64,000 nucleotides of DNA from Flagellimonas sp. CMM7 (GCF_021390195.1 NZ_CP090003.1:1414001-1478000); one strand, 5' to 3'; positions 44,201 through 52,891 are shown, numbered from the stretch's first letter. The notes: generated from the letters alone by a model not told the origin. Program-made: numbers and translations.

Positions 44201-45414
44201 GTAAAGATCACATTGGAACCCACGAAAGGGTTTATTTCATCAACAATCTTAACCAAGGAAAGGTCTATTGCGGGTACTGGTGTCACCGAAATCTCATCCA
44301 GATCATCTTCTGATGAAACCCCATTTGCGGGCGTCGAGTCAATATCATAGGCATCCGAAGCTATTACTTGTGAGGTATTGGTATACAGGCCCGAAGGGTT
44401 TACCAACACATCAATAACCAATGTTGTTGAATTTCCATTTAAAAGAGTACCCAATTGCCAAATACCTGTAGTTTCGTCATAGACTCCTGAGGTGGCATTG
44501 TAATCTACAAAGTCGAACCCAGAAAGTAATTGATCCACAACCTCCACATTGGTCGCATCATCAGGTCCATCATTGGTAACGGTTATTTCAAAACTTATTT
44601 CTTCTCCAACACTGGGTGTAAGGTTATTGCTGATTTCAACTTTTGTTAAGGCCAAATCTGCCTGTATCGGAGCTGCTGTAATCGCATCTTCATCATCTTC
44701 GCTTTGATTTCCGGTATCGTTGTTCGGCGTACTGTCCAAATCAGATTGACCCGATAGTGTTACTTCCGCAACTTGGGTAAACTCCCCGGACGCACCTGTA
44801 GGTGTTTGAACGGTTGTATTAAAACTTAACGTCATTGTATTGATTCCCAATGGAATCGCCAATCCTGTCCAAGTTATGGTTCTTGTTCCAAAGCTATATG
44901 TTCCTCCATTGTTTATTGCAGAAATGCTTTCGTACCCAATAGGAACAATGTTCTCTATAGATACTCCGGTTGCATCAATGTCTCCCAAATTGCTCAAATT
45001 AATGGTAAACGTGACAACATCTCCTACATCAGGGGTCAAATCGCTTGCAAGCACATCCAACTCCAAATCAACTCCCAAAACTGATATTCCAACGGTATCT
45101 GAAGCTGGCGTACATAAACCATCCGATACGGTCCATTCAAAAACATAATCTCCTGCCGTGGTTCCAAATACTTCCGTGTTTTCATCATTAACGTTATCAA
45201 AAGTTGCCACACTGGGACCGGAAACCTGTGTCCATGTTCCAGTACCTACACCTGGTGTATCAGCACTCAAAAAAACCGGAACTCCTTGGTTTAAGGTTTG
45301 GTTAGAACCAGCCTCCGAGGTACATTGCCCATATCCCATTTGAAACGAAAAGAGTACGTACAAAAAAAACAGAAGAAGATTTCTCTCTTTTTTGTGGGTT
45401 AGAGGTATGTTCAT
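41272..45414 (-). CDS. Giant adhesin with nine DUF11 repeats and type B sorting domain
   Basis: The 1380-residue protein has a signal peptide (LYVLFSFQMGYGQ), an N-terminal SprB/PKD-like segment (GTWTQVSGPSVATFDNVND) and nine DUF11 repeats of about 130 residues. Each contains a version of PxVGxxVxFTxxVxNxGPSDAT and LPSGYxYVS. The C-terminal 85 residues form a type B (gliding-motility-associated) sorting domain: FSPNGDGVNEFFKI, VYNRWGNIVYE and GTYYYVLDLGDGSEPRT. It is exported by type IX and probably shown on the surface as an adhesin. The frame opens at 45459, but a TAnnTTTG box overlaps that codon, so the ATG at 45414 is preferred. Confidence 0.93.
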   Translation of the reverse strand: MNIPLTHKKERNLLLFFLYVLFSFQMGYGQCTSEAGSNQTLNQGVPVFLSADTPGVGTGTWTQVSGPSVATFDNVNDENTEVFGTTAGDYVFEWTVSDGLCTPASDTVGISVLGVDLELDVLASDLTPDVGDVVTFTINLSNLGDIDATGVSIENIVPIGYESISAINNGGTYSFGTRTITWTGLAIPLGINTMTLSFNTTVQTPTGASGEFTQVAEVTLSGQSDLDSTPNNDTGNQSEDDEDAITAAPIQADLALTKVEISNNLTPSVGEEISFEITVTNDGPDDATNVEVVDQLLSGFDFVDYNATSGVYDETTGIWQLGTLLNGNSTTLVIDVLVNPSGLYTNTSQVIASDAYDIDSTPANGVSSEDDLDEISVTPVPAIDLSLVKIVDEINPFVGSNVIFTLTVTNDGPSDATTVQVSDLLPSGFTYVSDDDGLNYNDINGLWNVGSLASGSSATLNITALVNPTGNYNNVAEVIGHDQSDIDSSPNNGLLVEDDQDEVSVNPTPLVDISVTKTADDLTPNVGDPIIFTVTVSNDGPSDATNVVVTDILASGYGFVNAVASNGVYDDLNGSWAIGNLVNGTSENILITANVLSSGDYTNVAELTGLTEVDIDSEPANNDSTEDDQQTIAPVPVLVSDLLLRKSVDILSPLVGEEVIFNISITNNGPSDVTGVEILDLLPTGYTYVSNNRTAGVYIPATGIWELNGLIPNGTTETMNIIATVNPTGDYFNVAEVFSSSNLDPNSTPNNNNIFENDLDTAGTTPIPSSDLSLDLTVGNEFPDVGSNVTFTVSVTNDGLSDASGVVISNALPSGYIYISDDSGGTYDAISGLWNLGTISNGNQIDLNITAQVNTSGDYTYSAEITASTQLDPDSTPGNNIASEDDQDEQSTTPRFVSDISVTKTADNLNPFVGNQIEFTITVMNSGPNTATGLVIEDVLASGYNLVSTATSAGTFDEITGIWAISTMPDGIAETLTIIAEVLPFGAYRNSAELIALDTYDPDSTPNNKLSAEDDQDTIVPIPDGLADLSLTKVVDDPTPNVGDVVEFTLNVNNNGSSDATGVVITDLLPSGYTYQSHITTAGIYDSNTGIWNINGTILNQSTETLVMLTTVNTPTGITDEYLNVATISASDLSDPNSNPNQGIDVDDLSDGLDDDDEAIAFVTPQTTDIAVTKTVDNNSPNIGDQVVFTITVTNQGNLVATNIGVEEQLPSGFRLVTSQASIGVYDEISGFWEIEDLDVLETANLQLTVEVLDINDYVNTASLAFVDQLDTSTANDSDQASVEPSCLTIYNEFSPNGDGVNEFFKIDCISRYPNNVLQVYNRWGNIVYEQRSYGNDWDGTSNGRATVQKGDLLPVGTYYYVLDLGDGSEPRTDWLYINR

Positions 45415-45452
45415 AGGCAAAAATGAGGTTGATTGCGGAGTATATCTATACT

Positions 45453-45460
45453 CAAACATA
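45453..45460 (-). promoter_or_regulatory. -7 promoter box of the adhesin-porP-ompA operon
   Basis: TATGTTTG on the minus strand matches the Bacteroidota TAnnTTTG consensus. It overlaps the upstream-most ATG of the adhesin frame, which favours the ATG at 45414 as the real start. No strong -33 element is seen. Confidence 0.5.
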
Positions 45461-45779
45461 TCTACTACTATCGATTTAAAGGAAAATATGTTGTATTACA
45501 TCGATCATTTGTTGTGAAACGTCGGATAATCGATGAAAGCGTTATTCAATCTTTAACATTTCACACTTAACACCAGCTACAATTACACCTAAACAAGGGA
45601 AGTTGAGGTTTTAAAACGTATTGACTACAAGGCAATTAGTCTCAAAATTGTTTTTTGTGAATTAAGGATTCTAAAAAAATTAGTAAAGCAAAATTTTGAA
45701 GTTTTGGATTGGACCAAATGTGGTTGAAATTGGATTGTTTTGGGCAGTCCAATTTTAATTTTTGAGGGCTCTGTAAAAC
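45461..45779. other. Intergenic stretch without gene
   Basis: About 320 AT-rich bases lie between the adhesin operon promoter and the tRNA terminator. They contain one inverted repeat, AAATTGGA (45727-45734) with TCCAATTT (45748-45755), and three ATCGAT sites. I see no ORF or RNA gene with support. Confidence 0.5.
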
Positions 45780-45810
45780 AAAAAACCTTGCAAAGGTTGC
45801 AAGGTTTTTT
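45780..45810 (-). terminator. Terminator of the tRNA-Leu gene
   Basis: AACCTTGCAA (45784-45793) and TTGCAAGGTT (45797-45806) form a perfect stem with a 3-base loop, flanked by A and T runs on both sides. It starts 4 bp after the tRNA 3' end on the minus strand and could stop transcription from either direction. Confidence 0.88.
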
Positions 45811-45813
45811 CTG

Positions 45814-45894
45814 TACTCGAGGTGGGAATCGAACCCACACTCCAAAGGAACTGGATTTTGAATCCAGCGCGTCTACCAGTTCCGCCACTCGAGC
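45814..45894 (-). tRNA. tRNA-Leu (anticodon CAA)
   Basis: The minus strand folds as a class II tRNA. The acceptor GCTCGAG pairs with CTCGAGT (one G-U pair), the D arm contains GGCGGAACTGGTAGACGCG, and the anticodon arm is CTGGA-TTCAAAA-TCCAG with anticodon CAA. A long variable arm (TTCCTTTGGAGT) and a T arm GTGGG-TTCGATT-CCCAC follow. The long variable arm and CAA anticodon identify leucine (codon UUG). The CCA end is not encoded, as is usual in this phylum. It has its own promoter and terminator. Confidence 0.95.
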
Positions 45895-45915
45895 ATTAAT
45901 TTTCCAAAAGGACTG

Positions 45916-45923
45916 CAAAGCTA
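45916..45923 (-). promoter_or_regulatory. -7 promoter box of tRNA-Leu
   Basis: TAGCTTTG on the minus strand matches TAnnTTTG exactly and ends 21 bp before the tRNA 5' end. This spacing fits a short leader. The -33 region is T-rich (TTTTTA) about 21 bp further upstream. Confidence 0.65.
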
Positions 45924-45987
45924 AAAAATAATTTCATTCCCCACTAAAAATACCTTCATTAATCCTTTAGCAACCCGAATTAATTTT

Positions 45988-45995
45988 TAAATTTG
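45988..45995 (+). promoter_or_regulatory. -7 promoter box of prs
   Basis: TAAATTTG matches TAnnTTTG exactly. A TTTAG element at 45966-45970 lies about 18 bp upstream as the -33 part. The prs ATG is 51 bp downstream. Confidence 0.65.
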
Positions 45996-46046
45996 CACCT
46001 CTTTTATAAAAAGACATTTTAAAAAGCTAGTTAACAACAGATTGCA

Positions 46047-46988
46047 ATGTCATATCAAGTTCCAGAACCTAAAATTTTCGCTTGTACCCAAAGTACTGTG
46101 CTTGGCGAGAAAATTGCAGCCTCCTACGGCGCTGACTTAGGAAAGGTTCTTTTTTCCAGATATAGTGATGGTGAATTTCAACCTTCATTTGAAGAATCCA
46201 TAAGGGGAACACGTATTTTTATTATTGGTTCTACCAATCCCGGTTCAGAGAATCTAATGGAAATGTTGTTAATGATAGATGCTGCCAAAAGAGCGTCTGC
46301 TAGACATATTACAGCAGTAATGCCTTATTTTGGGTGGGCAAGACAAGATAGAAAAGACAAACCAAGAGTTCCCATTGCTGCCAAATTAGTCGCAAAAATG
46401 TTGGAAACAGCTGGAGCTACTCGGATTATTACAATGGATTTGCATGCCGATCAAATTCAAGGATTTTTTGAAAAACCGGTAGATCATCTTTTTGCATCCA
46501 CCTTGTTTTTACCCTATTTAGAAAGCCTTAATTTGGATAATCTATGCATTGCCTCACCAGACATGGGAGGATCCAAAAGAGCATATGCATACTCCAAAGC
46601 ATTAGAGTGCGATGTTGTTATTTGCTATAAGCAACGCGCCAAAGCCAATGTAATTTCGCATATGGAATTGATTGGTGAAGTAAAGGGCAAAAATGTTGTT
46701 TTAGTGGATGATATGGTGGATACAGCTGGCACATTGACAAAAGCGGCCGATCTTATGATCGAACGAGGAGCAAAAAGTGTACGTGCCATTACTACGCACG
46801 GACTGCTATCTGGAAATGCATATGAAAAAATAGAAAATTCAAAGCTATCAGAACTGATCGTTACAGATTCTATTCCAGTTGAACACAACAAGAAAAAAAT
46901 AAAGGTATTGGGCTGTGCCGATCTTTTTGCAGATGTTATGCATAGGGTTCACCACAACACATCAATATCATCAAAATTTTTAATGTAA
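46047..46988 (+). CDS. prs: Ribose-phosphate pyrophosphokinase
   Basis: The 313-residue enzyme makes PRPP from ribose 5-phosphate and ATP for purine, pyrimidine, histidine and tryptophan synthesis. Signatures are SRYSDGEFQPSFEESIRG, the ATP-binding YFGWARQDRKDKPRVPI, the metal-binding TMDLHADQIQGFF and the PRPP loop VVLVDDMVDTAGTL. Length and motifs are normal for the class I enzyme. It is followed 17 bp later by rplY, and the prs-rplY-pth order is common in Flavobacteriia. A clear promoter box lies upstream. Confidence 0.98.
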   Translation: MSYQVPEPKIFACTQSTVLGEKIAASYGADLGKVLFSRYSDGEFQPSFEESIRGTRIFIIGSTNPGSENLMEMLLMIDAAKRASARHITAVMPYFGWARQDRKDKPRVPIAAKLVAKMLETAGATRIITMDLHADQIQGFFEKPVDHLFASTLFLPYLESLNLDNLCIASPDMGGSKRAYAYSKALECDVVICYKQRAKANVISHMELIGEVKGKNVVLVDDMVDTAGTLTKAADLMIERGAKSVRAITTHGLLSGNAYEKIENSKLSELIVTDSIPVEHNKKKIKVLGCADLFADVMHRVHHNTSISSKFLM

Positions 46989-47005
46989 ATCAATTTTAAT
47001 ATATA

Positions 47006-47653
47006 ATGAAGTCAATTACTATCAAAGGATCTCAAAGAGAAAGCGTGGGCAAGGTATCTACCAAGGCTCTACGTAATGCTGGAAAGGTCCCTTGCGTGCT
47101 GTACGGAGGGGATAAACCATTACACTTTTCAGCTGATGAATTAGCATTCAGACATTTAGTGTATACTCCTAACGCACACACTGCTGTGATTGAGTTGGAA
47201 GATGGCCAAAAATTGAAAGCTGTATTACAGGATATCCAGTTTCATCCTGTAACGGATAAAATTCTTCACATAGATTTTTATCAATTGTTCAGTGACAAAC
47301 CTGTTACAATGAATATTCCTGTGCGATTAGAAGGAAATTCACCTGGGGTTAAAAACGGTGGTCGTTTGCTTTTCAGAAAAAGAAAACTTTCTATTAAAGC
47401 ACTTCCAGACTTGCTTCCTGATTTTATCACTATTGATATTTCAAAGCTGAAAATTGGTGACACCATTCCGGTTGAAACCATCTTAAATGATGATTATACC
47501 ATTCTTCACCCAAATAGCACTGCTGTAGTGCAGGTAAAAGCTTCTAGAACATCTGTTGATGATGAAGAAGAGGAAGAAGAGGAAGAAGGAGCTGAAGGAG
47601 CAGAAGCTACTGCGGAAGGAGCAGAAGCACCGGCAGCGGAAGCTACTGAGTAG
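47006..47653 (+). CDS. rplY: 50S ribosomal protein L25 (general stress protein Ctc type)
   Basis: The 215-residue protein is the long CTC form of L25, which binds 5S rRNA. The N-terminal RNA-binding domain reads [19 protein letters not shown] and [11 protein letters not shown], and the beta C-terminal domain includes [16 protein letters not shown]. It ends in an extremely acidic tail, a run of glutamates followed by Glu-Gly-Ala repeats, typical of Bacteroidota L25. It is cotranscribed with prs and ends at a hairpin before pth. Confidence 0.97.
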   Translation: MKSITIKGSQRESVGKVSTKALRNAGKVPCVLYGGDKPLHFSADELAFRHLVYTPNAHTAVIELEDGQKLKAVLQDIQFHPVTDKILHIDFYQLFSDKPVTMNIPVRLEGNSPGVKNGGRLLFRKRKLSIKALPDLLPDFITIDISKLKIGDTIPVETILNDDYTILHPNSTAVVQVKASRTSVDDEEEEEEEEGAEGAEATAEGAEAPAAEATE

Positions 47654-47670
47654 TTTTATAAATAATTTAT

Positions 47671-47724
47671 ACAAGCATCCCGACTTTAATTTTATATAAA
47701 GTTTTGGGATGCTTTTGTATTTTT
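47671..47724 (+). terminator. Terminator after rplY, overlapping a possible pth promoter
   Basis: AAGCATCCC (47673-47681) pairs with GGGATGCTT (47706-47714), with an inner ACTTT/AAAGT pairing, followed by TTGTATTTTT. The T-rich tail contains TATTTTTG (47718-47725), a match to the -7 consensus that may start pth transcription. Confidence 0.8.
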
Positions 47725-47744
47725 GAACAAATGGAAATCTGCAA

Positions 47745-48374
47745 ATGTTCCAATTATTCAAGGCATTTATTAGAAAACCAAAACAGTTACTGGAAGAAAC
47801 TGATATCATGAAAAAATTCCTAATTGTTGGCCTTGGAAACATTGGGTCCGAGTACGAAGAAACACGGCACAATATTGGTTTTAAAGTTTTGGATTTTTTA
47901 TCTGAGCAAGAGAACTTTGTATTTGAAAGTGCAAAGCTAGGAGCCATAGCTTCTTTTAAACATAAAGGAAGAAGTATTTTATGTTTAAAACCATCCACTT
48001 ATATGAATTTAAGTGGAAAGGCGGTTAAGTACTGGATGGAAAAGGAAAAAATTTCCTTGGAAAATATATTGATTGTAACTGATGACATCAATCTTGACTT
48101 TGGTACAATCCGTTTAAAGACCAAAGGCAGTGACGGCGGACATAACGGGCTAAAGGATATTCAAAATACCTTGCAGACATCTCAATACAACCGCTTTAGA
48201 TTTGGTGTGGGGTCTCAGTTTGGAAAAGGAAAGCAGGTTGATTATGTTTTAGGGAAGTGGAATACTGATGAAGCAAAACAACTTTCGGAAAGGCTTAGTA
48301 AATCCGCTGATTTAATTCGATCATTTGTATTTTCCGGAATCAATAATACCATGAACCAATTTAACGGAACGTAG
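47745..48374 (+). CDS. pth: Peptidyl-tRNA hydrolase
   Basis: The 209-residue enzyme releases peptides from prematurely dropped peptidyl-tRNA. The core starts MKKFLIVGLGNIGSEYEETR at residue 22, with the catalytic histidine in TRHNIGF, then KPSTYMNLSGKAV and the RLKTKGSDGGHNGLKDI region. A 21-residue N-terminal extension precedes the core; I recall such extensions in Flavobacteriaceae Pth, but the ATG at 47808 is a possible alternative start. It converges with the minus-strand lipoprotein gene after only 5 bp. Confidence 0.96.
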   Translation: MFQLFKAFIRKPKQLLEETDIMKKFLIVGLGNIGSEYEETRHNIGFKVLDFLSEQENFVFESAKLGAIASFKHKGRSILCLKPSTYMNLSGKAVKYWMEKEKISLENILIVTDDINLDFGTIRLKTKGSDGGHNGLKDIQNTLQTSQYNRFRFGVGSQFGKGKQVDYVLGKWNTDEAKQLSERLSKSADLIRSFVFSGINNTMNQFNGT

Positions 48375-48379
48375 GGCTG

Positions 48380-49066
48380 TTATAATACTTTAAATTCAAA
48401 TATACCGGAATCGGAAGCGTTCCCCTGCAAATCCGTAGTGACAACCTTCCAGTAATAAGTAGTATTGGATTCTACACTAACGACTAACTCCATTGCAGTA
48501 GAAGTTGTATTTCCTACTGAAACAGTTGGTGGGTTGTCTTCTGAAAAGAAAACTTCAAAATTATCTATGTCACCGTCAACATCTGCTCCCGACCATGCCA
48601 ATACAACTTCGTTATCTATGCTTTTTTGCACAGTAGAACCAGATATCGGGCTTACCAATTGAGCAGGAAAAGGTGCATACGTTGTCTGAGAGCCTGCATT
48701 GTAAAACAACCATGTTTCGCTCGTAGCTACTTGATCAGATCTAGAATTGATTGAGGTAACTGACCATGAGTACGGTGTTCCTTTGGCAATGGATAAGCTT
48801 GCAGAAGTCGCTGCAGTAGAAATCGTTTGCGGCACATTGGTATCCAGATTTATTGCATTTAATGTGTAGCTATCTGTATTGGTAGAAGCTTGCCATTCAA
48901 AAGTAACCTGACTTTGTGTTTCATTGATACTTACTCCGGTTGTACATTCAGAGCTTTCCAAAGGAAAAACAAGGCTTGCACCAACTGGAGCAGGTGGTGG
49001 ATCGTCATTTCCTCCACAAGAAGAGAGTAAAACAAGCACCAATAAACTTAGAAAACACTGTTTCAT
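48380..49066 (-). CDS. Lipoprotein with two fibronectin-III-like domains
   Basis: The 228-residue protein has a lipobox (LLSSCG) and a short glycine/proline linker. Two beta-sandwich repeats of fibronectin type III character follow (VTFEWQASTNTDSYTLNAIN; VLAWSGADVDGDIDNFEVFF with TTYYWKVVTTDLQGNASD). No catalytic feature is visible. It starts four bases inside the end of the metallopeptidase gene (ATGA overlap), so translation is coupled. It may be a surface partner or protector of that peptidase. The function is unknown. Confidence 0.8.
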   Translation of the reverse strand: MKQCFLSLLVLVLLSSCGGNDDPPPAPVGASLVFPLESSECTTGVSINETQSQVTFEWQASTNTDSYTLNAINLDTNVPQTISTAATSASLSIAKGTPYSWSVTSINSRSDQVATSETWLFYNAGSQTTYAPFPAQLVSPISGSTVQKSIDNEVVLAWSGADVDGDIDNFEVFFSEDNPPTVSVGNTTSTAMELVVSVESNTTYYWKVVTTDLQGNASDSGIFEFKVL

Positions 49067-52000
49067 TCTTTAATCAATTTAAACACTTCCTTTATTTCTG
49101 AACTTTGAATGCTCATATAATAAGCTCCCGTTGACAATGATGAGAAATCCATCACAAATTCATTGCCATTTACTTCTCTCACATCAGTCATCATCAGTCG
49201 TCCATCAGAAGAAAATACCTTAATATCAACTTCTTCTGTAATTACATTAAGAAAAATTCTGGTATTTGCTCCAACTGGATTTGGATACACAATGGGTTTG
49301 GGCGAAATGAAAAATGATTCTTCGTATGTGCCTTGGCACGGTAAATTAGTTGATACTTTTAAAATATTTCGGCCAGTTTTTAAACTCAACTGAATTTCAG
49401 AATCTTCTGTTTGCGTTGTTAAACCATTTAGTTCCAAATTATAGAGACTACCTCCATTCAAAGAAACTTCCAGTACTCCTCCATTAATGATAGCCGCAGC
49501 GGTTAAAAGCTCTGGTTCTGTAATTACAATATCAAAACAAACTTCTTGATAAGTAATCGTACCATTGGTGCCCGTAATGCACAAAGAGTAGTTACCTGCT
49601 ACCAAACTCTGAAAAACATGTGTTTCCGAAAAATCCATATTCAGTGTATTTCCCTCTCCATCCAAAACAGCTGAATATGTTATTGAAGTATCGGTGGCCG
49701 TCAAGGACACGGAACCATCATTACTGTTTCTGCAAGCTTCACTCTGTATCTCCACCAAAAAATTATCAGAAGCAAATCTATTAACGGGACAACCACTTGT
49801 ATCAACCTCAACACCTTTTGGAGTACCCAAACACAAATCATCGCCATCATCAAAAACACCATCTTCGTCTGCATCTGGTCTAAAAGCGCCTTCTGCACAA
49901 ACCTCTAATGAGATTCCCACCAACGAGCCCCCATCCCCATTAGCTCTATCTTGAATTTCCAATGTCCATTCTCCAAAAGTAGATTCTCCTCGTAAAGAGG
50001 CTAAGGAACCTAAGGGTTTCACCGTTCCAGAAATAGCAGGGTTTCCAGAACAAACGATAGCGCTCCCATCATCATCAAAAACAGCGGTTACATTATTAAG
50101 TTCTCCACAACTACCTGAAATTAAGGCAACCCTAGTGCCAGAAGGAGATATAAGGTTTATGACCAGGTCCTCTAAATAAGTATGTGTCAGCTCGAGGTTT
50201 ACATTAATATCGGATATAGGTAGGTCTTCTAAGAACTGTAGTGTTGCTGATACCGTAGGTGTCTCAATATTCGAAATCTCTAATGGTAAATTTTTAAATT
50301 CCAAGTTTTTACAATTTACCTGAATTGTAGTAAAACTAAACGGTGTTCCAAAACTACCTGTGCCACAATTATTACTAGGCCGCACCCTCCAAAAGTATTC
50401 CGTCTGATCAGTCAAGTTAGTCGATTGGTAAAAATTGAATGGTACGCTAGCAGATTCCACAACATCCACAAAACCAATGTCCGTTGCAATTTCTATATCA
50501 TAATTTGAGTATAACGCATTGGCTTCCCATGTAAGTTGAGTCCTTATTGGAGTATTCGCTTGAGTATCTATGGGTGAAACCAAAACAACCTCCCCAAAAT
50601 TAGTGTCTCTGACCACTATAGATATCGGAACATTCTTAGTTTCGGATGCAGAAGTAGACGTAATGGTGATGGGATAAACGCCCGGCGCAACACCATTGGT
50701 ATTAGAAATAGTCAGTACTACAGCTGTATCATTTGCACTTGCTTGAACAGGAACAAAAGAGGCCGTTAAGCCCACAGGTACGTTCGCTGAAAATGTTGAT
50801 GTTTCATTAAATCCTCCAAAGGTCTGATAGGTAAAAGGAATAACGATATCATCCGGTTGGCAGGCTTCAAAAGATAGGTCTTGAAAATTCAAGACCACCG
50901 GAGATTGTTGAATGGAGAAATTGGAAGAATTGACAGCAAAAAAGACATTATCACTTGCTTTGACCATTATTCTGGCTGTGTTGGTAACGTTTCCCGGAAT
51001 AACTACCTCCTCACTTCCATCGTTAAGTTTGTCCTCGGCTAAAGTAATGGGAAAGCTATTACCTCCATCTACTGAAAGAAAAATATCCACTGTCTTGGCA
51101 TCAATAGGCAAAATATTGGTGTTGGCAACATCCCATGTTATCTGCTGAATTGAACCTCCTTCGTAAACTTCATTTGAAGCTTGTGATGTAACCGTAAATG
51201 GCCCTGCCGCATTAATCACTTGTACATCAAGCAAATCTGAAACTACTTGACCTCCTCCAACGGCATTGTCTCTAACAGTAAAAGCAAAGCTCATATTGCG
51301 CTCTATATTGGAAACTGTTTCCCAGGCATCATTGGTTGCAGGATTGGTTTGCGTTAGATTTCCTTGAATGACTCGGGATAATCTAGGAAAATATCGAGCT
51401 GGATTTGTAGTGGGGGGCAATGATCTAAAATTGGCACCACTTGGATTATCAGGCCCAAAAGTGCCCGTTGTAACCACACCATTGTCAATTTGTTCCCATG
51501 TATATGTCAGAATATCTCCTGCATCACTATCGGTCGCAATTCCTTCAAGAACAAAAGCAGTGCTTTTTGGAATGACAAAATCTCCAACTGGTGTTAGAAC
51601 CGGTGGTACATTGGTCAACGGAGTTGTTTGCGCACAAGAAACCGTTTCTAAATAGTCGGATATTTGAACAATGCTGTTGTAATGATAGTAATCATCCCCA
51701 TTGGGAGCTACATTGTTTCCATTTACAATTCCAGCATACCCCATAATCGTGGTACCACTTGCAGGTTCCGCTTGCACACCAGTGCCTTCAGATTCAAAAG
51801 ACCAAGTATGGTTGGCTCCAAATTGATGCCCTAGCTCATGGGAAACAAAATCTAGATCAAAAACATCCCCTTGCGGTATAGAAGCAGATGAAAAGGCGCT
51901 TCCTTTTCTGTTATCTGAACAAACAGCACCTATAAAACCTGCATTTCCATTGTTTTGTGATGGTAACTCCACTTTATTAAAAAGGTGCCCAACATCATAG

Positions 52001-52836
52001 TTGGCTTCTCCAATGGTCGTGGTAAGGATGTTCTGTACCTCTCCATTTAAGTTGCCATTATAAGGGTCTGTGCCTGCATCCGTAAATATGATCAAATCAT
52101 TATTTGGAATCAGTTCTAAGGTCACCCCTAAATCAGTTTCAAAAACTTCATTTATTCTTGTTAGTGTTGCGTTGATGGCAGCAAGAGCGTCAGCAACGGT
52201 ACCACCATGAAAATCTGTATACTCTCCAGTTGTTGAAACTGCTATTCTAAACTTTCGCAAGAGTTGATCGTCCACTAAAGGAGTAATCGTTTTGGCAACA
52301 CTTTGCTGCAGTTTTTCAGTATCACATACAAAACCATCTTTTCCAGAAGCTCCCGCCCCTCTTTCATAAACAACATATGAATTGCTTTTGTTGGACAACT
52401 GCTCCATAAATGCAGTTTTTCGATTTTCTACATTTACAATCATACTTTGAAGCCCTTTGTGCGAACTGCTAAGCTTTACTTTGTATTTCCCATCTAAACT
52501 ATATCCAGAAAATGACTTGATATTTGGATATTTTTTTGCCAAATCTGGATGAAGAACCGAAGTTTCTTCAATATTGAATGCCACAACATTCCCTTTGTAA
52601 TCTGGAAGATAGATTTGATGTTTCCCTTTTTTTGAATCTGAAAAAGACTTAAGCGTTTTTGAAAAAAGAGTTTTATCCAAAGAAAAAACCGCACTGGCCT
52701 TACTCATATCTTTAACCGATGCACTTTTAAAATTGGATTTTGCAGTAATAGTTTTCCAATATGCCTGTTGCCCAAATGCGCAAAAGCAAACAAAAAATAT
52801 GGTTATTGAAAAAACAAGATGTAATTTAGCTCTCAT
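49063..52836 (-). CDS. Secreted reprolysin-type metallopeptidase with type A sorting domain
   Basis: The 1257-residue protein has a signal peptide (FFVCFCAFGQ), a propeptide, and a zinc-peptidase domain with HELGHQFGANH (about residues 333-343) matching HExxHxxGxxH, typical of the metzincin/reprolysin type. Beta-sandwich domains, a proprotein-convertase P domain (about 860-1000; LTHTYLEDLVINLISPSGTR, FGEWTLEIQDRANGDGG) and a calcium-binding DADEDGVFDDGDDLC loop follow. The C-terminus is a type A type IX sorting domain (YPNPVGANTRIF, IKVFSSDGRLM). It is therefore secreted through type IX. It diverges from ribF across a 55-bp gap that carries a TATTTTTG box (minus strand, 52860-52867). Confidence 0.94.
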   Translation of the reverse strand: MRAKLHLVFSITIFFVCFCAFGQQAYWKTITAKSNFKSASVKDMSKASAVFSLDKTLFSKTLKSFSDSKKGKHQIYLPDYKGNVVAFNIEETSVLHPDLAKKYPNIKSFSGYSLDGKYKVKLSSSHKGLQSMIVNVENRKTAFMEQLSNKSNSYVVYERGAGASGKDGFVCDTEKLQQSVAKTITPLVDDQLLRKFRIAVSTTGEYTDFHGGTVADALAAINATLTRINEVFETDLGVTLELIPNNDLIIFTDAGTDPYNGNLNGEVQNILTTTIGEANYDVGHLFNKVELPSQNNGNAGFIGAVCSDNRKGSAFSSASIPQGDVFDLDFVSHELGHQFGANHTWSFESEGTGVQAEPASGTTIMGYAGIVNGNNVAPNGDDYYHYNSIVQISDYLETVSCAQTTPLTNVPPVLTPVGDFVIPKSTAFVLEGIATDSDAGDILTYTWEQIDNGVVTTGTFGPDNPSGANFRSLPPTTNPARYFPRLSRVIQGNLTQTNPATNDAWETVSNIERNMSFAFTVRDNAVGGGQVVSDLLDVQVINAAGPFTVTSQASNEVYEGGSIQQITWDVANTNILPIDAKTVDIFLSVDGGNSFPITLAEDKLNDGSEEVVIPGNVTNTARIMVKASDNVFFAVNSSNFSIQQSPVVLNFQDLSFEACQPDDIVIPFTYQTFGGFNETSTFSANVPVGLTASFVPVQASANDTAVVLTISNTNGVAPGVYPITITSTSASETKNVPISIVVRDTNFGEVVLVSPIDTQANTPIRTQLTWEANALYSNYDIEIATDIGFVDVVESASVPFNFYQSTNLTDQTEYFWRVRPSNNCGTGSFGTPFSFTTIQVNCKNLEFKNLPLEISNIETPTVSATLQFLEDLPISDINVNLELTHTYLEDLVINLISPSGTRVALISGSCGELNNVTAVFDDDGSAIVCSGNPAISGTVKPLGSLASLRGESTFGEWTLEIQDRANGDGGSLVGISLEVCAEGAFRPDADEDGVFDDGDDLCLGTPKGVEVDTSGCPVNRFASDNFLVEIQSEACRNSNDGSVSLTATDTSITYSAVLDGEGNTLNMDFSETHVFQSLVAGNYSLCITGTNGTITYQEVCFDIVITEPELLTAAAIINGGVLEVSLNGGSLYNLELNGLTTQTEDSEIQLSLKTGRNILKVSTNLPCQGTYEESFFISPKPIVYPNPVGANTRIFLNVITEEVDIKVFSSDGRLMMTDVREVNGNEFVMDFSSLSTGAYYMSIQSSEIKEVFKLIKE

Positions 52837-52859
52837 GCATAAGGGGCGTAAGTCAAATT

Positions 52860-52867
52860 CAAAAATA
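52860..52867 (-). promoter_or_regulatory. -7 promoter box of the metallopeptidase gene
   Basis: TATTTTTG on the minus strand matches TAnnTTTG and lies 24 bp before the ATG. No clear -33 element is visible. Confidence 0.45.
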
Positions 52868-52891
52868 AGCCTTTTTTATTTTCTTGATTAA

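Noticed and set aside
41269..45480. Shared 14-base string CTACTATCGATTTA on both sides of the adhesin gene
   Set aside because: A few 14-base matches are expected by chance in 64 kb of AT-rich DNA, and there is no target duplication or mobile gene.
45625..45918. ORFs on both strands covering the tRNA-Leu locus
   Set aside because: They read through the tRNA and its terminator and include sequence typical of translated tRNA; they are artefacts.
47483..47998. 171-residue antisense ORF across rplY and pth
   Set aside because: Its serine/phenylalanine/cysteine-rich C-terminal part is the reverse translation of the GAA/GGA-rich acidic tail of L25; it overlaps two certain genes and a terminator.
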